This document shows positions 1 to 12,845 of a stretch of 64,000 nucleotides of DNA, in pieces (position 1 is the stretch's first letter; each line of letters opens with the position of its first letter). The position numbers and the translations under genes are program-made. The DNA is from Mytilus californianus (taxonomy: Eukaryota; Mollusca; Bivalvia; Mytilida; Mytilidae). The notes beneath the pieces are model-generated. The model saw only the letters and a list, made by a program, of their open reading frames with translations, did no database searches and was not told the origin of the DNA. Where the stretch lies: NCBI RefSeq assembly GCF_021869535.1, contig NW_026262701.1:49231278-49295277 (forward strand), in the 5' to 3' direction.

Positions 1-3000
1 TTTACTGAGAAAATTTAGTTCTGACAAGGCATGGTTGTTTTTATTGTAAATAAAGGTTGGTTCTTGGGAGGTACCAACATAAAATTTACTTAGAAAATTT
101 AGTTCTGACAAGGTATTGTTGGTTGACCGTTATGGAATAACCGTTTCACAGATAATATCGGATAAGTTCCTTATGTCGTTACTACAATACCCTTCCCTTT
201 TCACCAATGTGACCTACCGAATTAGACTATTTACCGGATTTGTAATAACATAAGCAACACGACGGGTGCCACATGTGGAGCAGGATCTGCTTACTCTTCC
301 GGAGCACCTGAGATCATCCCCAGTTTCTGGTGGGGTTCGTGTTGCTTAGTCTTTAGTTTTCTATGTTATGTCATCTGTACTATTATTTGTCTGTTTGTCT
401 TTTTATTTTTGGCCATGGCGTTGTCAGTTTGTTTTCGATCTATGAGTTTGACTGTCCCTCTGGTATCTTTCGTCCCTCTTTTGTTTTTACTGTAAATAAC
501 GGATGGTTCTCTGGAGGTACCAACATGAAAATTACTAAAAAATTTGGTTCTGACAAGGTATTGTTGTTTTTACTGTAAATGAGGTTGGTTCTGAGGAGGT
601 ACCAACATAAAGTCTACTTAGAAAATGTTGTTCTGACAAGGCATGGTTGTTTTATTGTAAATAAAGGTAGGTTCTAAGGAGGTACCAACATAAAATTTAC
701 TTAGAAAATTTAGTTCTGACAAGGTATTGTTGTTTTTACTGTAAATAACAGATGATTCTCTGGAGGTACCGACATAAAAATTACTTAAAAAATTTGGTTC
801 TGACAAGGTATTGTTGTTTTTACTGTATATGAGGTTGGTTCTGAGGAGGTACCAACATAAAGTTTACCTAAAAAATGTTGTTCTGACAAGGCATGGTTGT
901 TTTTATTGTAAATAAAGGTTGGTTCTAAGGAGGTACCAACATAAAATTTACTTAGAAAATTTAGTTCTGACAAGGTATTGTTGTTTTTACTGTACATAAC
1001 AGATGATTCTCTGGAGGTACCGACATAAAAATTACTTAAAAAATTTGGTTCTGACAAGGTATTGTTGTTTTTACTGCATATGAGGTTGGTTCTGAGGAGG
1101 TACCAACATAAAGTTTACCTAAAAAATGTTGTTCTGACAAGGCATGGTTGTTTTTATTGTAAATAAAGGTTGGTTCTAAGGAGGTACCAACATAAAATTT
1201 ACTTAGAAAATTTAGTTCTGACAAGGTATTGTTTTGTTTTTACTGTAAATGAGGTTGGTTCTGAGGAGTATCGACATGATGTCTACTTATCATTTTTTTC
1301 TGAGAAGGGAATGTTGTTTCAACTGTATATAACGTCTGGTTCTGAGAATGTACAGCCATAAAAGTTACATTTAAAATTTGGTTCTGACAAGGTATTCATG
1401 TTTTTACTGTAAAAAAAAGGGTTGGTTCTGAGGAGGTACCGACATTCACTTTACTGAGAAAATTTGGTTCTGATAAGGTATTGAAGTGTTTACTGTAAAT
1501 AAAGGTTGGTTCTGAGGAGGTACCGACATTCAGTTTACTTAGAAAATTTAGTTCTGACAAGGCATGGTTGTTTTTATTGTAAATAAAGGTTGGTTCTGGG
1601 GAGGTACCAACATAGAATTTACTTAGAAAATTTAGTTCTGACAAGGTATTGTTGTTTTTATTGTAAATAACGGATGGTTGTCTGGAGGTACCGAAATAAA
1701 AATTACTTAAAAAATTTGGTTCTGACAAGGTATTGTTGTTTTTACTGTAAATGAGGTTTGTTCTTAGGAGGTACCAACATAAAGTTTACAGAGAAAAATT
1801 TGGTTCTGACAAGGTATTGTTGTTTTACTGTAAATAACGGCTGGTTCTGAGGAGGTACCGACATTTAAATTACTTAGAAAAAATTCAGTTCTGACCAGGT
1901 ATTGTTTTTTTTAATGTAAATAAAGGTTGGTTCTGAGGAGGTACCGACATAAAGTTTACCGAGAAAATTTGGTTCTGACAAGGTATTGTTGTTTTACTGT
2001 ACATAACGTTTGGTTCTGAGGAGGTACCGACACTAAGTTTACTTAGAAAATTTAGTTCGGACAAGGTATTAATGTTTTTACTGTAAATTAAGGTTGGTTC
2101 TGAGGAGGTACCGACATTCAGTTTATGAAGAAAATTTAGTTCTGGCCAAGTATTGTTGTTTTTACTGTAAATAAAGGTTGGTTCTGAGGAGCTACCAACA
2201 TAAAGTTTACTTAGCAAATGTTGTTCTGACAAGGCATAGTTGTTTTTATTGTAAATAAAGGTTGGTTCTGAGGAGGTACCAACATAAAATTTACTTAGAA
2301 AATTTAGTTCTGACAAGGTATTGTTGTTTTTACTGTAAATAACAGATGATTCTCTGGAGGTACCGACATGAAAATTACTTAAAAAATTTGGTTCTGACAA
2401 GGTATTGTTGTTTTTACTGTAAATGAGGTTGGTTCTGAGGAGGTACCAACATAAAGTTTACCTAAAAAATGTTGTTCTGACAAGGCATGGTTGTTTTTAT
2501 TGTAAATAAAGGTTGGTTCTAAGGAGGTACCAACATAAAATTTACTTAGAAAATTTAGTTCTGACAAGGTATTGTTGTTTTTATTGTAAATAACGGATGG
2601 TTCTCTGGAGGTACCGACATAAAAATTACTTGAAAAATTTGGTGGTTCTGACAAGGTATTGTTGTTTTTACTGTAAATTAGGTTGGTTCTTAGGAGGAAC
2701 CAACATAAAGTTTACTTAGAAAGACTAGTTCTGATCAGGTATTGTTGTTTTTACTGTAAATAACGGTTGGTTCTGAGGAGGTTCCGACATTTAAATTACT
2801 TAGAAAAAATTTAGTTCTGACCAGGTATTGTTTTTTTTACTGTAAATAAAGGTTGGTTCTGAGGAGGTACCGACATAAAGTTTACCGAGAAAATTTGGTT
2901 CTGACAAGGTATTGTTGTTTTACTGTAAATAACGGTTGGTTCTGAGGAGGTACCGACATTCAGTTTACTCAGAAAATTTAGTTCTAACCAGGTATGGTTG

Positions 3001-4126
3001 TTTTTACTGTAAATAAAGGTTGGTTTCGAGGAGGTACTGACATACAGTTTAGATATAAAATTTGGTTCTGACAAGGTATTAATTGTTGTTTTACTGTACA
3101 TAACGGTTGGTTCTGAGAATGTACAGTTATAAAAGTTATTGGTTGTTTTGATTGTAAATAAAGGTTTGTTCTGGGGAGGTACCCACATAAAATTTACTTA
3201 GAAAATTTAGTTCTGAAAAGGTTTTGTTGTTTTTATTGTAAATAACGGATGGTTCTCTTGAGGTACCGACATAAAAATTACTTAAAAAATTTGGTTCTGA
3301 CAAGGTATGGTTGTTAATTTTTACTGTAAATAAAGGTTGGTTCTGATGAGGAGGTTCCAACATAAGTTTACTTAGAATATTTAGTTCTGACCAGGTATTG
3401 TTGTTTTTACTGTAAATAACGGATGTTTGGTTCTGAGGAGGTACCGATTAAAAATTTACTTAAAAAATTTGGTTCTGACATGGTATTGTTGTTTTTACTG
3501 TAAATAAAGGTTGGTTCTGAGTAGGTACCGACATTCAGTTTACTTAGAAAATTTAGTTCTGACAAGGCATGGTTGTTTTTATTGTAAATATAGGTTGGTT
3601 CTGGGGAGGAACCAACATAAAATTTACTTAGAAAATTTAGTTCTGACAAGGTATTGTTGTTTTTACTGTAAATAAGGATTAGTTCTGAGGAGGTACGGTC
3701 ATAAAGTTTACTGAGAAAATTTGTTCTGACGAAAAGGTATTGTTGTTTTCACTGTATATAAAGGTTGGTTCTGAGAAGGTACCGACATTCAGTTTACATT
3801 GAAAAAATTGGTTCTGGCAAGGTATTGTTTTTACTGTAAATAACAGCTGGTTCTGAGGAGTATCGACATAAAGTTTACTCATCATTTTTTCTGAGAAGGG
3901 ATTGTTGTTTCAACTGTATATAACGGCTGGTTCTGAGAATGTACAGCCATAAAAGTTACATTTAAAATTTGGTTCTTACAAGGTATTTATGTTTTTACTG
4001 TAAAAATAAAAGGGTTGGTTCTGAGGAGGTACCGACATTCACTTTACTGAGAAAATTTGGTTCTGATAAGGTATTGAAGTTTTTACTGTAAATAAAGGTT
4101 GGTTTGGAGGATGTACCGACATTCAG
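1..4126. repeat. Higher-order repeat block 1 of the left array (4,126 bp)
   Basis: The sequence at position 1 (TTTACTGAGAAAATTTAGTT) recurs at 4,127, followed by the same unit order and the same inserted element. The block therefore repeats as a whole rather than as independent 84-bp units. It is about 416 bp, close to five satellite units, longer than block 2, so unit number has changed inside the block since duplication. Confidence 0.85.
121..480 (+). repeat. Interspersed mussel element, copy 1 (inside satellite)
   Basis: A 360-bp non-satellite segment from TTGACCGTTATGGAATAACC to the start of the next satellite unit at 481. It contains GTGGAGCAGGATCTGCTTAC and a T-rich 3' half with 'ttttggccatggcgttgtcag'. 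I recognise this from memory as one of the commonest interspersed repeats in Mytilus. No terminal inverted repeats or coding capacity are seen. A short open frame runs 363-578 across its 3' end into the satellite, but nothing supports it as a gene. Confidence 0.8.
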
Positions 4127-7100
4127 TTTACTGAGAAAATTTAGTTCTGACAAGGCATGGTTGTTTTTATTGTAAATAAAGGTTGGTTCTTGGGAGGTAA
4201 CAACATAAAATTTACTTAGAAAATTCAGTTCTGACAAGGTATTGTTGGTTGACCGTTATGGAATAACCGTTTCACAGATGATATCGGATAAGTTCCTTAT
4301 GTCGTTACTACAATACCCTTCCCTTTTCACCAATGTGACCTACCGAATTAGACTATTTACCGGATTTGTAATAACATAAGCAACACGACGGGTGCCACAT
4401 GTGGAGCAGGATCTGCTTACTCTTCCGGAGCACCTGAGATCATCCCCAGTTTCTGGTGGGGTTCGTGTTGCTTAGTCTTTAGTTTTCTATGTTATGTCAT
4501 CTGTACTATTATTTGTCTGTTTGTCTTTTTATTTTTGGCCATGGCGTTGTCAGTTTGTTTTCGATCTATGAGTTTGACTGTCCCTCTGGTATCTTTCGTC
4601 CTTCTTTTGTTTTTACTGTAAATAACGGATGGTTCTCTGGAGGTACCAACATGAAAATTACTAAAAAATTTGGTTCTGACAAGGTATTGTTGTTTTTACT
4701 GTAAATGAGGTTGGTTCTGAGGAGGTACCAACATAAAGTTTACTTAGAAAATGTTGTTCTGACAAGGCATGGTTGTTTTTATTGTAAATAAAGGTTGGTT
4801 CTAAGGAGGTACCAACATAAAATTTACTTAGAAAATTTAGTTCTGACAAGGTATTGTTGTTTTTACTGTAAATAACAGATGATTCTCTGGAGGTACCGAC
4901 ATAAAAATTACTTAAAACATTTGGTTCTGACAAGGTATTGTTGTTTTTACTGTATATGAGGTTGGTTCTGAGGAGGTACCAACATAAAGTTTACCTAAAA
5001 AATGTTGTTCTGACAAGGCATGGTTGTTTTTATTGTAAATAAAGGTTGGTTCTAAGGAGGTACCAACATAAAATTTACTTAGAAAATTTAGTTCTGACAA
5101 GGTATTGTTGTTTTTACTGTAAATAACAGATGATTCTCTGGAGGTACCGACATAAAAATTACTTAAAAAATTTGGTTCTGACAAGGTATTGTTGTTTTTA
5201 CTGTATATGAGGTTGGTTCTGAGGAGGTACCAACATAAAGTTTACCTAAAAAATGTTGTTCTGACAAGGCATGGTTGTTTTTATTGTAAATAAAGGTTAG
5301 TTCTTAGGAGGTACCAACATAAAATTTACTTAGAAAATTTAGTTCTGACAAGGTATTGTTTTGTTTTTACTGTAAATGAGGTTGGTTCTGAGGAGTATCG
5401 ACATGATGTCTACTTATCATTTTTTTCTGAGAAGGGAATGTTGTTTCAACTGTATATAACGTCTGGTTCTGAGAATGTACAGCCATAAAAGTTACATTTA
5501 AAATTTGGTTCTGACAAGGCATTTATGATTTTACTGTAAATTAATGATGGTTCTGAGGAGGTACCAACATAAACTTTACCGAGAAAATTTGGTATTGACA
5601 AGGTATTGTTGTTTTCTCTGAAAATAAAGGTTGGTTCTAAGGAGGTACCGACATAAAGTTTACTGAGAAAATTTTGTTCTGACAAGGTATTGTACGTTGT
5701 ATTTACTGTAAATAAAGGTTGGTTCTGAGTAGGTACCGACATTCAATTTACTTTGAAAATTTGGTTCTGGCAAGGTATTGTTGTTTTTATTGTCAATAGG
5801 GGTTGGTTCTGAGGAAGTACCGTCATAAAGTTTACTTAGAAAATTTAGTTCGGACAAGGTATTAATGTTTTTACTGTAAATTAAGGTTGGTTCTGAGGAG
5901 GTACCGACATTCAGTTTATGAAGAAAATTTAGTTCTGGCCAAGTATTGTTGTTTTTACTGTAAATAAAGGTTGGTTCTGAGGAGCTACCAACATAAAGTT
6001 TACTTAGAAAATGTTGTTCTGACAAGGCATGGTTGTTTTTATTGTAAATAAAGGTTGGTTCTGAGGAGGTACCAACATAAAATTTACTTAGAAAATTTAG
6101 TTCTGACAAGATATTGTTGTTTTTACTGTAAATAACAGATGATTCTCTGGAGGTACCGACATGAAAGTTACTTAAAAAATTTGGTTCTGACAAGGTATTG
6201 TTGTTTTTACTGTAAATGAGGTTGGTTCTGAGGAGGTACCAACATAAAGTTTACCTAAAAAATGTTGTTCTGACAAGGCATGGTTGTTTTTATTGTAAAC
6301 AAAGGTTGGTTCTAAGGAGGTACCAACATAAAATTTACTTAGAAAATTTAGTTCTGACAAGGTATTGTTGTTTTTATTGTAAATAACGGATGGTTCTCTG
6401 GAGGTACCGACATAAAAATTACTTGAAAAATTTGGTGGTTCTGACAAGGTATTGTTGTTTTTACTGTAAATGAGGTTGGTTCTTAGGAGGTACCAACATA
6501 AAGTTTACTTAGAAAGATTAGTTCTGATCAGGTATTGTTGTTTTTACTGTAAATAACGGTTGGTTCTGAGGAGGTTCCGACATTTAAATTACTTAGAAAA
6601 AATTTAGTTCTGACCAGGTATTGTTATTTTTACTGTAAATAAAGGTTGGTTCTGAGGAGGTACCGACATAAAGTTTACCGAGAAAATTTGGTTCTGACAA
6701 GGTATTGTTGTTTTACTGTAAATAACGGTTGGTTCTGAGGAGGTACCGACATTCAGTTTACTCAGAAAATTTAGTTCTAACCAGGTATGGTTGTTTTTAC
6801 TGTAAATAAAGGTTGGTTTCGAGGAGGTACCGACATACAGTTTAGATATAAAATTTGGTTCTGACAAGGTATTAATTGTTGTTTTACTGTAAATAACGGT
6901 TGGTTCTGAGAATGTACAGTTATAAAAGTTACATGGTTGTTTTGATTGTACATAAAGGTTTGTTCTGGGGAGGTACCAACATAAAATTTACTTAGAAAAT
7001 TTAGTTCTGAAAAGGTTTTGTTGTTTTTATTGTAAATAACGGATGGTTCTCTTGAGGTACCGACATAAAAATTACTTAAAAAATTTGGTTCTGACAAGGT

Positions 7101-7836
7101 ATGGTTGTTAATTTTTACTGTAAATAAAGGTTGGTTCTGATGAGGACGTTCCAACATAAGTTTACTTAGAAAATTTAGTTCTGACCAGGTATTGTTGTTT
7201 TTACTGTAAATAACGGATGTTTGGTTCTGAGGAGGAACCGATAAAAAATTTACTTAAAAAATTTGGTTCTGACAAGGTATTGTTGTTTTTACTGTAAATA
7301 AACGTTGGTTCTGAGGAGGCACCAACATAAAGTTTACTTAGAAAATCTAGTTCTGACAAGGTATTGTTGTTTTTACTGTAAATAAGGATTAGTTCTGAGG
7401 AGGTACGGTCATAAAGTTTACTGAGAAAATTTGTTCTGACGAAAAGGTATTGTTGTTTTCACTGTATATAAAGGTTGGTTCTGAGAAGGTACCGACATTC
7501 AGTTTACATTGAAAAAATTGGTTCTGGCAAGGTATTGTTTTTACTGTAAATAACAGCTGGTTCTGAGGAGTATCGACATAAAGTTTACTCATCATTTTTT
7601 CTGAGAAGGGATTGTTGTTTCAGCTGTATATAACGGCTGGTTCTGAAAATGTACAGCCATAAAAGTTACATTTAAAATTTGGTTCTTACAAGGTATTTAT
7701 GTTTTTACTGTAAAAATAAAAGGGTTGGTTCTGAGGAGGTACCGACATTCACTTTACTGAGAAAATTTGGTTCTGATAAGGTATTGAAGTTTTTACTGTA
7801 AATAAAGGTTGGTTTGGAGGAGGTACCGACATTCAG
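4127..7836. repeat. Higher-order repeat block 2 of the left array (3,710 bp)
   Basis: Second copy of the block that starts at 1, with the same inserted element and largely the same order of variant units. For instance the minus-strand frame at 6,172-6,447 matches 2,379-2,654, and 7,389-7,595 matches 3,679-3,885 residue for residue. Block 1 is longer because of a difference of about five units. Confidence 0.85.
4247..4606 (+). repeat. Interspersed mussel element, copy 2 (inside satellite)
   Basis: Nearly identical to 121-480 and with the same junctions to the satellite on both sides. It was therefore copied as part of the higher-order block, not inserted independently. Confidence 0.8.
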
Positions 7837-10800
7837 TTTACTTAGAAAATTTAGTTCTGACAAGGCATGGTTGTTTTTATTGTAAATAAAGGTTGGTTCT
7901 TGGGAGGTACCAACATAAAATTTACTTAGAAAATTTAGTTCTGACAAGGTATTGTTGGTTGACCGTTATGGAAGAACCGTTTCACAGATGATATCGGATA
8001 AGTTCCTTATGTCGTTACTACAATTCCCTTCTCTTTTCACCAATGTGACCTACCGAATTAGACTATTTACCGGATTTGTAATAACATAAGCAACACGACG
8101 GGTGCCACATGTGGAGCAGGATCTGCTTACTCTTCCGGAGCACCTGAGATCACCCGCAGTTTTTGGTGGGGTTCGTGTTGCTTAGTCTTTAGTTTTCTAT
8201 GTTGTGTCATCTGTACTATTATTTGTCTGTTTGTCTTTTTATTTTTGGCCATGGCGTTGTCAGTTTGTTTTCGATCTATGAGTTTGACTGTCCCTCTGGT
8301 ATCTTTCGTCCCTTTTTTGTTTTTACTGTAAATAACGGATGGTTCTCTGGAGGTACCAACATGAAAATTACTAAAAAATTTGGTTCCGACAAGGTATTGT
8401 TGTTTTTACTGTAAATGAGGTTGGTTCTGAGGAGGTACCAACATAAAGTTTACTTAGAAAATGTTGTTCTGACAAGGCATGGTTGTTTTTATTGTAAATA
8501 AAGGTTGGTTCTAAGGAGGTACCAACATAAAATTTACTTAGAAAATTTAGTTCTGACAAGGTATTGTTGTTTTTACTGTAAATAACAGATGATTCTCTGG
8601 AGGTACCGACATAAAAATTACTTAAAAAATTTGGTTTTGACAAGGTATTGTTGTTTTTACTGTAAATGATGTTGGTTCTGAGGAGTTACCAACATAAAGT
8701 TTACTTAGAAAATGTTGTTCTGACAAGGCATGGTTGTTTTTATTGTAAATAAAGGTTGGTTCTGAGGAGGTACCAACATAAAATTTACTTAGAAAATTTA
8801 GTTCTGACAAGGTATTGTTGTTTTTACTGTAAATAACGGATGTTTGGTTCTGAGGAGGTACCGATAAAAAATTTACTTAAAAAATTTGGTTCTGACAAGG
8901 TCTTGTTGTTTTTACTGTAAATGAGGTTGGTTCTGATGAGGTACCAACATAAAGTTTACCTAAAAAATGTTGTTCTGACAAGGCATGGTTGTTTTTATTG
9001 TAAATAAAGGTTGGTTCTAAGGAGGTACCAACATAAAATTTACTTAGAAAAATTTGGTTCTGACAAGGTATTGTTGTTTTACTGTACATAACGTTTGGTT
9101 CTGAGGAGGTACCGACACTAAGTTTACTTAGAAAATTTAGTTCGGACAAGGTATTAATGTTTTTACTGTAAATTAAAATTGGTTCTGAGGAGGTACCGAC
9201 ATTCAGTTTACTTACAAAATTTAGTTCTGCCAAGTATTGTTGTTTTTACTGTAAATAAAGGTTGGTTCTAAGGAGATACTAACATAAAGTTTACTTATAA
9301 AATTTAGTTCTGACCAGATATTGTTGTTGTTACTGTTAATAACGGTTGGTTCGGAGGAAGTATCGACATTCAGTTTACTTTGAAAATTTGGTTCTGGTAA
9401 GGTATTGTTGTTTTTACTGTAAATAACGGTTGGTTCTGAGAATGTACAGTCATAAAAGTTACATTTAAAATTTGACAAGGCATTTATGATTTTACTGTAA
9501 ATTAATGATGGTTCTGAGGAGGTACCAACATAAACTTTACCGAGAAAATTTGGTATTGACAAGGTATTGTTGTTTTCCCTGAAAATAAAGGTTGGTTCTA
9601 AGGAGGTACCGACATAAAGTTTACTGAGAAAATTTTGTTCTGACAAGGTATTGTACGTTGTATTTACTGTAAATAAAGGTTGGTTCTGAGTAGGTACCGA
9701 CATTCAATTTACTTTGAAAATTTGGTTCTGGCAAGGTATTGTTGTTTTTACTGTCAATAGGGGTTGGTTCTGAGGAAGTACCGACATAAAGTTTACTTAG
9801 AAAATTTAGTTCGGACAAGGTATTAATGTTTTTACTGTAAATTAAGGTTGGTTCTGAGGAGATACCAACATAAAGTTAACTAATAAAATTTAGTTCTGAC
9901 CAGATATTATTGTTTTTACTGTAAATAACGGTTGGTTCTGAGGAAGTATCGACATTCAGTTTACTTTGAAAATTTGGTTCTGGTAAGGTATAAATGTTGT
10001 TTTTACTGTAAATAACGGTTGGTTCTGAGGAGGAACCGACAGTCAATTTACTTAGAAAATTTAGTTCGGACAAGGTTTTGTTGTTTTAACTGTAAATTAA
10101 GGTTGGTTCTGAGGAGGTACCGACATAAAGTTTACTTACAAAATTTGGTTCCGACAAGATATTTATGTTTCACTGTAAATAAAGGTTGGTTCTGAGGAGG
10201 TACCGACACTTAGTTTACTTAGAACATTATAGTTCTGATAAGGTATTGTTGTTTTAACTGTAAATAAAGGTTGGCTCTAGGAGGTAACGACATAAAGTTT
10301 ACTTAAAAAAATTTGGTTCTGATTAGGTATTAATGTTTTTACTGTAAATTAAGGTTGGTTCTGAGGATTTACCGACACTCAGTTTACTTAGGAAATTTAG
10401 TTCTGACAAGATATGGTTGTTTTTATTGTAAATAAAGGTTGGTTCTGAGGAGGTACCAACATAAAATTTGCTTAGAAAATTTAGTTCTAACAATGTATTG
10501 TTGTTTCAACTCTATATATCGGCTGGTTCTGAGAATGTACAGTCATAAAAGTTACATTTAAAATTTGGTTCTGACAAGGCATTAGTGATTTTACTATAAA
10601 TTAAGGATGGTTCTGAGGAGGTACCGACATAAACTTTACCGAGAAAATTCTGTATTGACAAGGTATTGTGGTGTTCCCTGAAAATAAAGGTTGGTTCTAA
10701 GGAGGTACCGACATAAAGTTTACTTAGGAAATTTAGTTCTGACAAGGTATGGTTGTTTTTACTATACATAAAGGGTGGTTCTGAGGAGGTACCGACATAA

Positions 10801-11709
10801 AGTTTACTTAGGAAATTTAGTTCTGACAAGGTATGGTTGTTTTTACTATACATAAAGGGTGGTTCTGAGGAAGTACCGACATTTAGTTTACTTAAAAAAT
10901 TCAGTTCTGACAAGATTTCGTTGTTTTTACTGTAAATAAAAATTGGTTCTAAGGAGGTACCAACATAAAATTTACTTAGAAAATTTAGTTCTGACCAGGT
11001 ATTGCTTTTGTTTTTACTGTAAATAACGATTAGTTCTGAGGATTAACCGACATAAAATCAACTTAAGAAATTTGTATCTGACAAGGTATTGTTGTTTTTA
11101 CTGTAAATAAAGATTGGTTCTGAGACAGTACCAACATAAAGTTTATTTATAGAACTTAGTTTTGACCAGGTATTGTTGTTTTTAATGTAAATAAAGGATT
11201 ATTGTTTTTACTGTAAATTAAGGTTGGTTCTGAGGAGGTACCGACATTCAGTTTACCAAGGAAATATAGTTCTGGCCAAGTATTATTGTTTTTACTGTAA
11301 ATAAATGTTGGTTCTTAGGAGATACAAACATAAAGTTTACTTCTAAAATTTAGTTCTGACCAGATATTGTTGTTTTACTGTAAATAACGGTTGGTTCTGA
11401 GGAGGTACCGACACTCAGTTTACTTAGAAAATTTAGTTCGGACAAGGCATTGTTGTTTTTACTGTAAATTAAGGTTGGTTCTGAGGAGGTACCGACATAA
11501 AGTTTACTTACAAAATTTGGTTCTGACAAGGTATGTATGTTTCACTGTAAATTAAGGTTGGTTCTGAGGAGGTACCAACACTTAGTTTACTTAGAAAATT
11601 TAGTTTTGTTTATATTGTGAATAACGGTTGGTTCTGAGGAGGTAATGACATAAAGTTTATTTAAGAAATTTGGTCCTGACAAGGTTTGGTTGTTTTTACT
11701 GTAAATAAT
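7837..11709. repeat. Higher-order repeat block 3 of the left array and its inner end
   Basis: It begins like blocks 1 and 2 and carries the third element copy. After roughly 9,800 the unit order diverges from the other blocks, and the last units before 11,709 are more degenerate, as is usual at the edge of a tandem array. Confidence 0.75.
7957..8316 (+). repeat. Interspersed mussel element, copy 3 (inside satellite)
   Basis: Same 360-bp segment and same satellite junctions as 121-480 and 4,247-4,606, with a few substitutions. Confidence 0.8.
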
Positions 11710-12354
11710 GTCTCATTACATCTACAAATGTCCAAATTATAATGAAATTCGAAGGTATACTATCAATAACGTGACAGTCTCTTGTATTAACCTTAAGATT
11801 TTCTTATATGGGGACAGTTTAAAGTCTGAAGAGGACAATAGGCAAATATTTTATAAAGTTTCTTAATATATAAATAAAACAAACGTTTTGGAAGTTGACC
11901 TTGTATATGTTTTTATTAGTTATTTATATTAATGTCAAATCGAGTGGACTGTCCGCAATCGACTATAATCAGACATGTGTGGTGGTTCCAGTGACTATTT
12001 AACTGCTTCGTTGTTTTTTTTTTCTTTTTTTGGGATATTTATTAGAATTTATCATATGTTACCTCAAACTGAATATACTGTTGGCTAGTCATATTGTTTG
12101 TTAAATAGATGTATTTTTTTCAGGAGACGGATTCATTAAAGTTTTTACAAACTTGTTTCCGAATCCCATATCTGAATTATATGTAAAATTGTAAGTACTT
12201 CATTGTTATAATTTTTCATTAATAAATACTGTTTAAACTAATCTACCGGTTGGGGTACGGTTACTCTGGAGCAATATGAATACAGCCAAAAATTTATAAA
12301 TCGATAGTGGGTTCGCTTCCGTCAATCCTAATGTGTTAAAAATTGATCGGTTCT
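11710..12354. other. Intergenic, no gene seen
   Basis: AT-rich sequence after the left satellite array. I see no long open frame, RNA gene or recognisable repeat. Confidence 0.6.
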
Positions 12355-12845
12355 CATAAATTTCTGTGATGATACTAAATAATGACGAACGGACAGACGT
12401 ACTATGTTATACCATAATATGTATTGACGGGTGTAAAAAAAAAACTAGCAGAAGAAAAACACTTATCATATAATATAAGGTCCAGGATTAAAGTTCATTC
12501 TACCATTCAATAACAGTGAATTTCAATCTCCTTCTTATGCGTTTGTAGCACTTTAAGATTCTTTTATAAGCATAATTTATCGAACAGTTTCTTGATAAGT
12601 TCACATAAATTTAAGTGATGATACTAAATGTCGACGAACAGAAGGACGTACTATGATGTTATACCATAATATGTATTTGACGGGTGTAAAAACAAAACCT
12701 AGCAGAAGAAAAGCACTTATCTTATAATACTTGGTCCAGTATTAAAGTTCATTCTACCATTCAATTTCAATCTCCTTCATATGCGCTTTCCCCTAGCACT
12801 TTAAGATTCTTTTATAAGCATAATTTATCGAACAGTTTCTTGATC
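12355..12845. repeat. Tandem duplication of about 250 bp
   Basis: Two diverged copies, 12,355-12,598 and 12,606-12,845. Shared blocks include 'accataatatgtatt', TTAAAGTTCATTCTACCATT and CATAATTTATCGAACAGTTT. Small indels separate the copies. No coding capacity. Confidence 0.8.

Larger units (their letters stand above)
1..11709 (-). repeat. Left array of 84-bp KpnI satellite (about 125 units)
   Basis: Head-to-tail tandem array, truncated by the window start and ending near 11,709. On the minus strand the unit reads as two 42-bp halves: one starts TCAGAACTAAATTTTCTAAG and ends with GGTACCTCC, the other starts TCAGAACCAACCTTTATTTA and ends with AATACCTTG. One unit equals 28 codons, so minus-strand frames stay open over several units, for example 5,660-6,193 (177 codons) and 1,885-2,400 (171 codons). 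The translated unit has the pattern LSE-[LP]-NFLSKFYVGTS followed by [SL]EPTFIYNKNN. Frames are broken mainly by length changes in the A/T-rich segment between the halves. Dispersed variant units carry GGTTCTGAGAATGTACAG (near 1,340, 3,930, 5,470, 7,645 and 10,530). I do not recognise the family. Coding function is unproven. Confidence 0.95.

Noticed and set aside
363..578. 71-codon frame repeated at 4,489 and 8,199
   Set aside because: It crosses from the interspersed element into the satellite and is conserved only because the whole block was copied.
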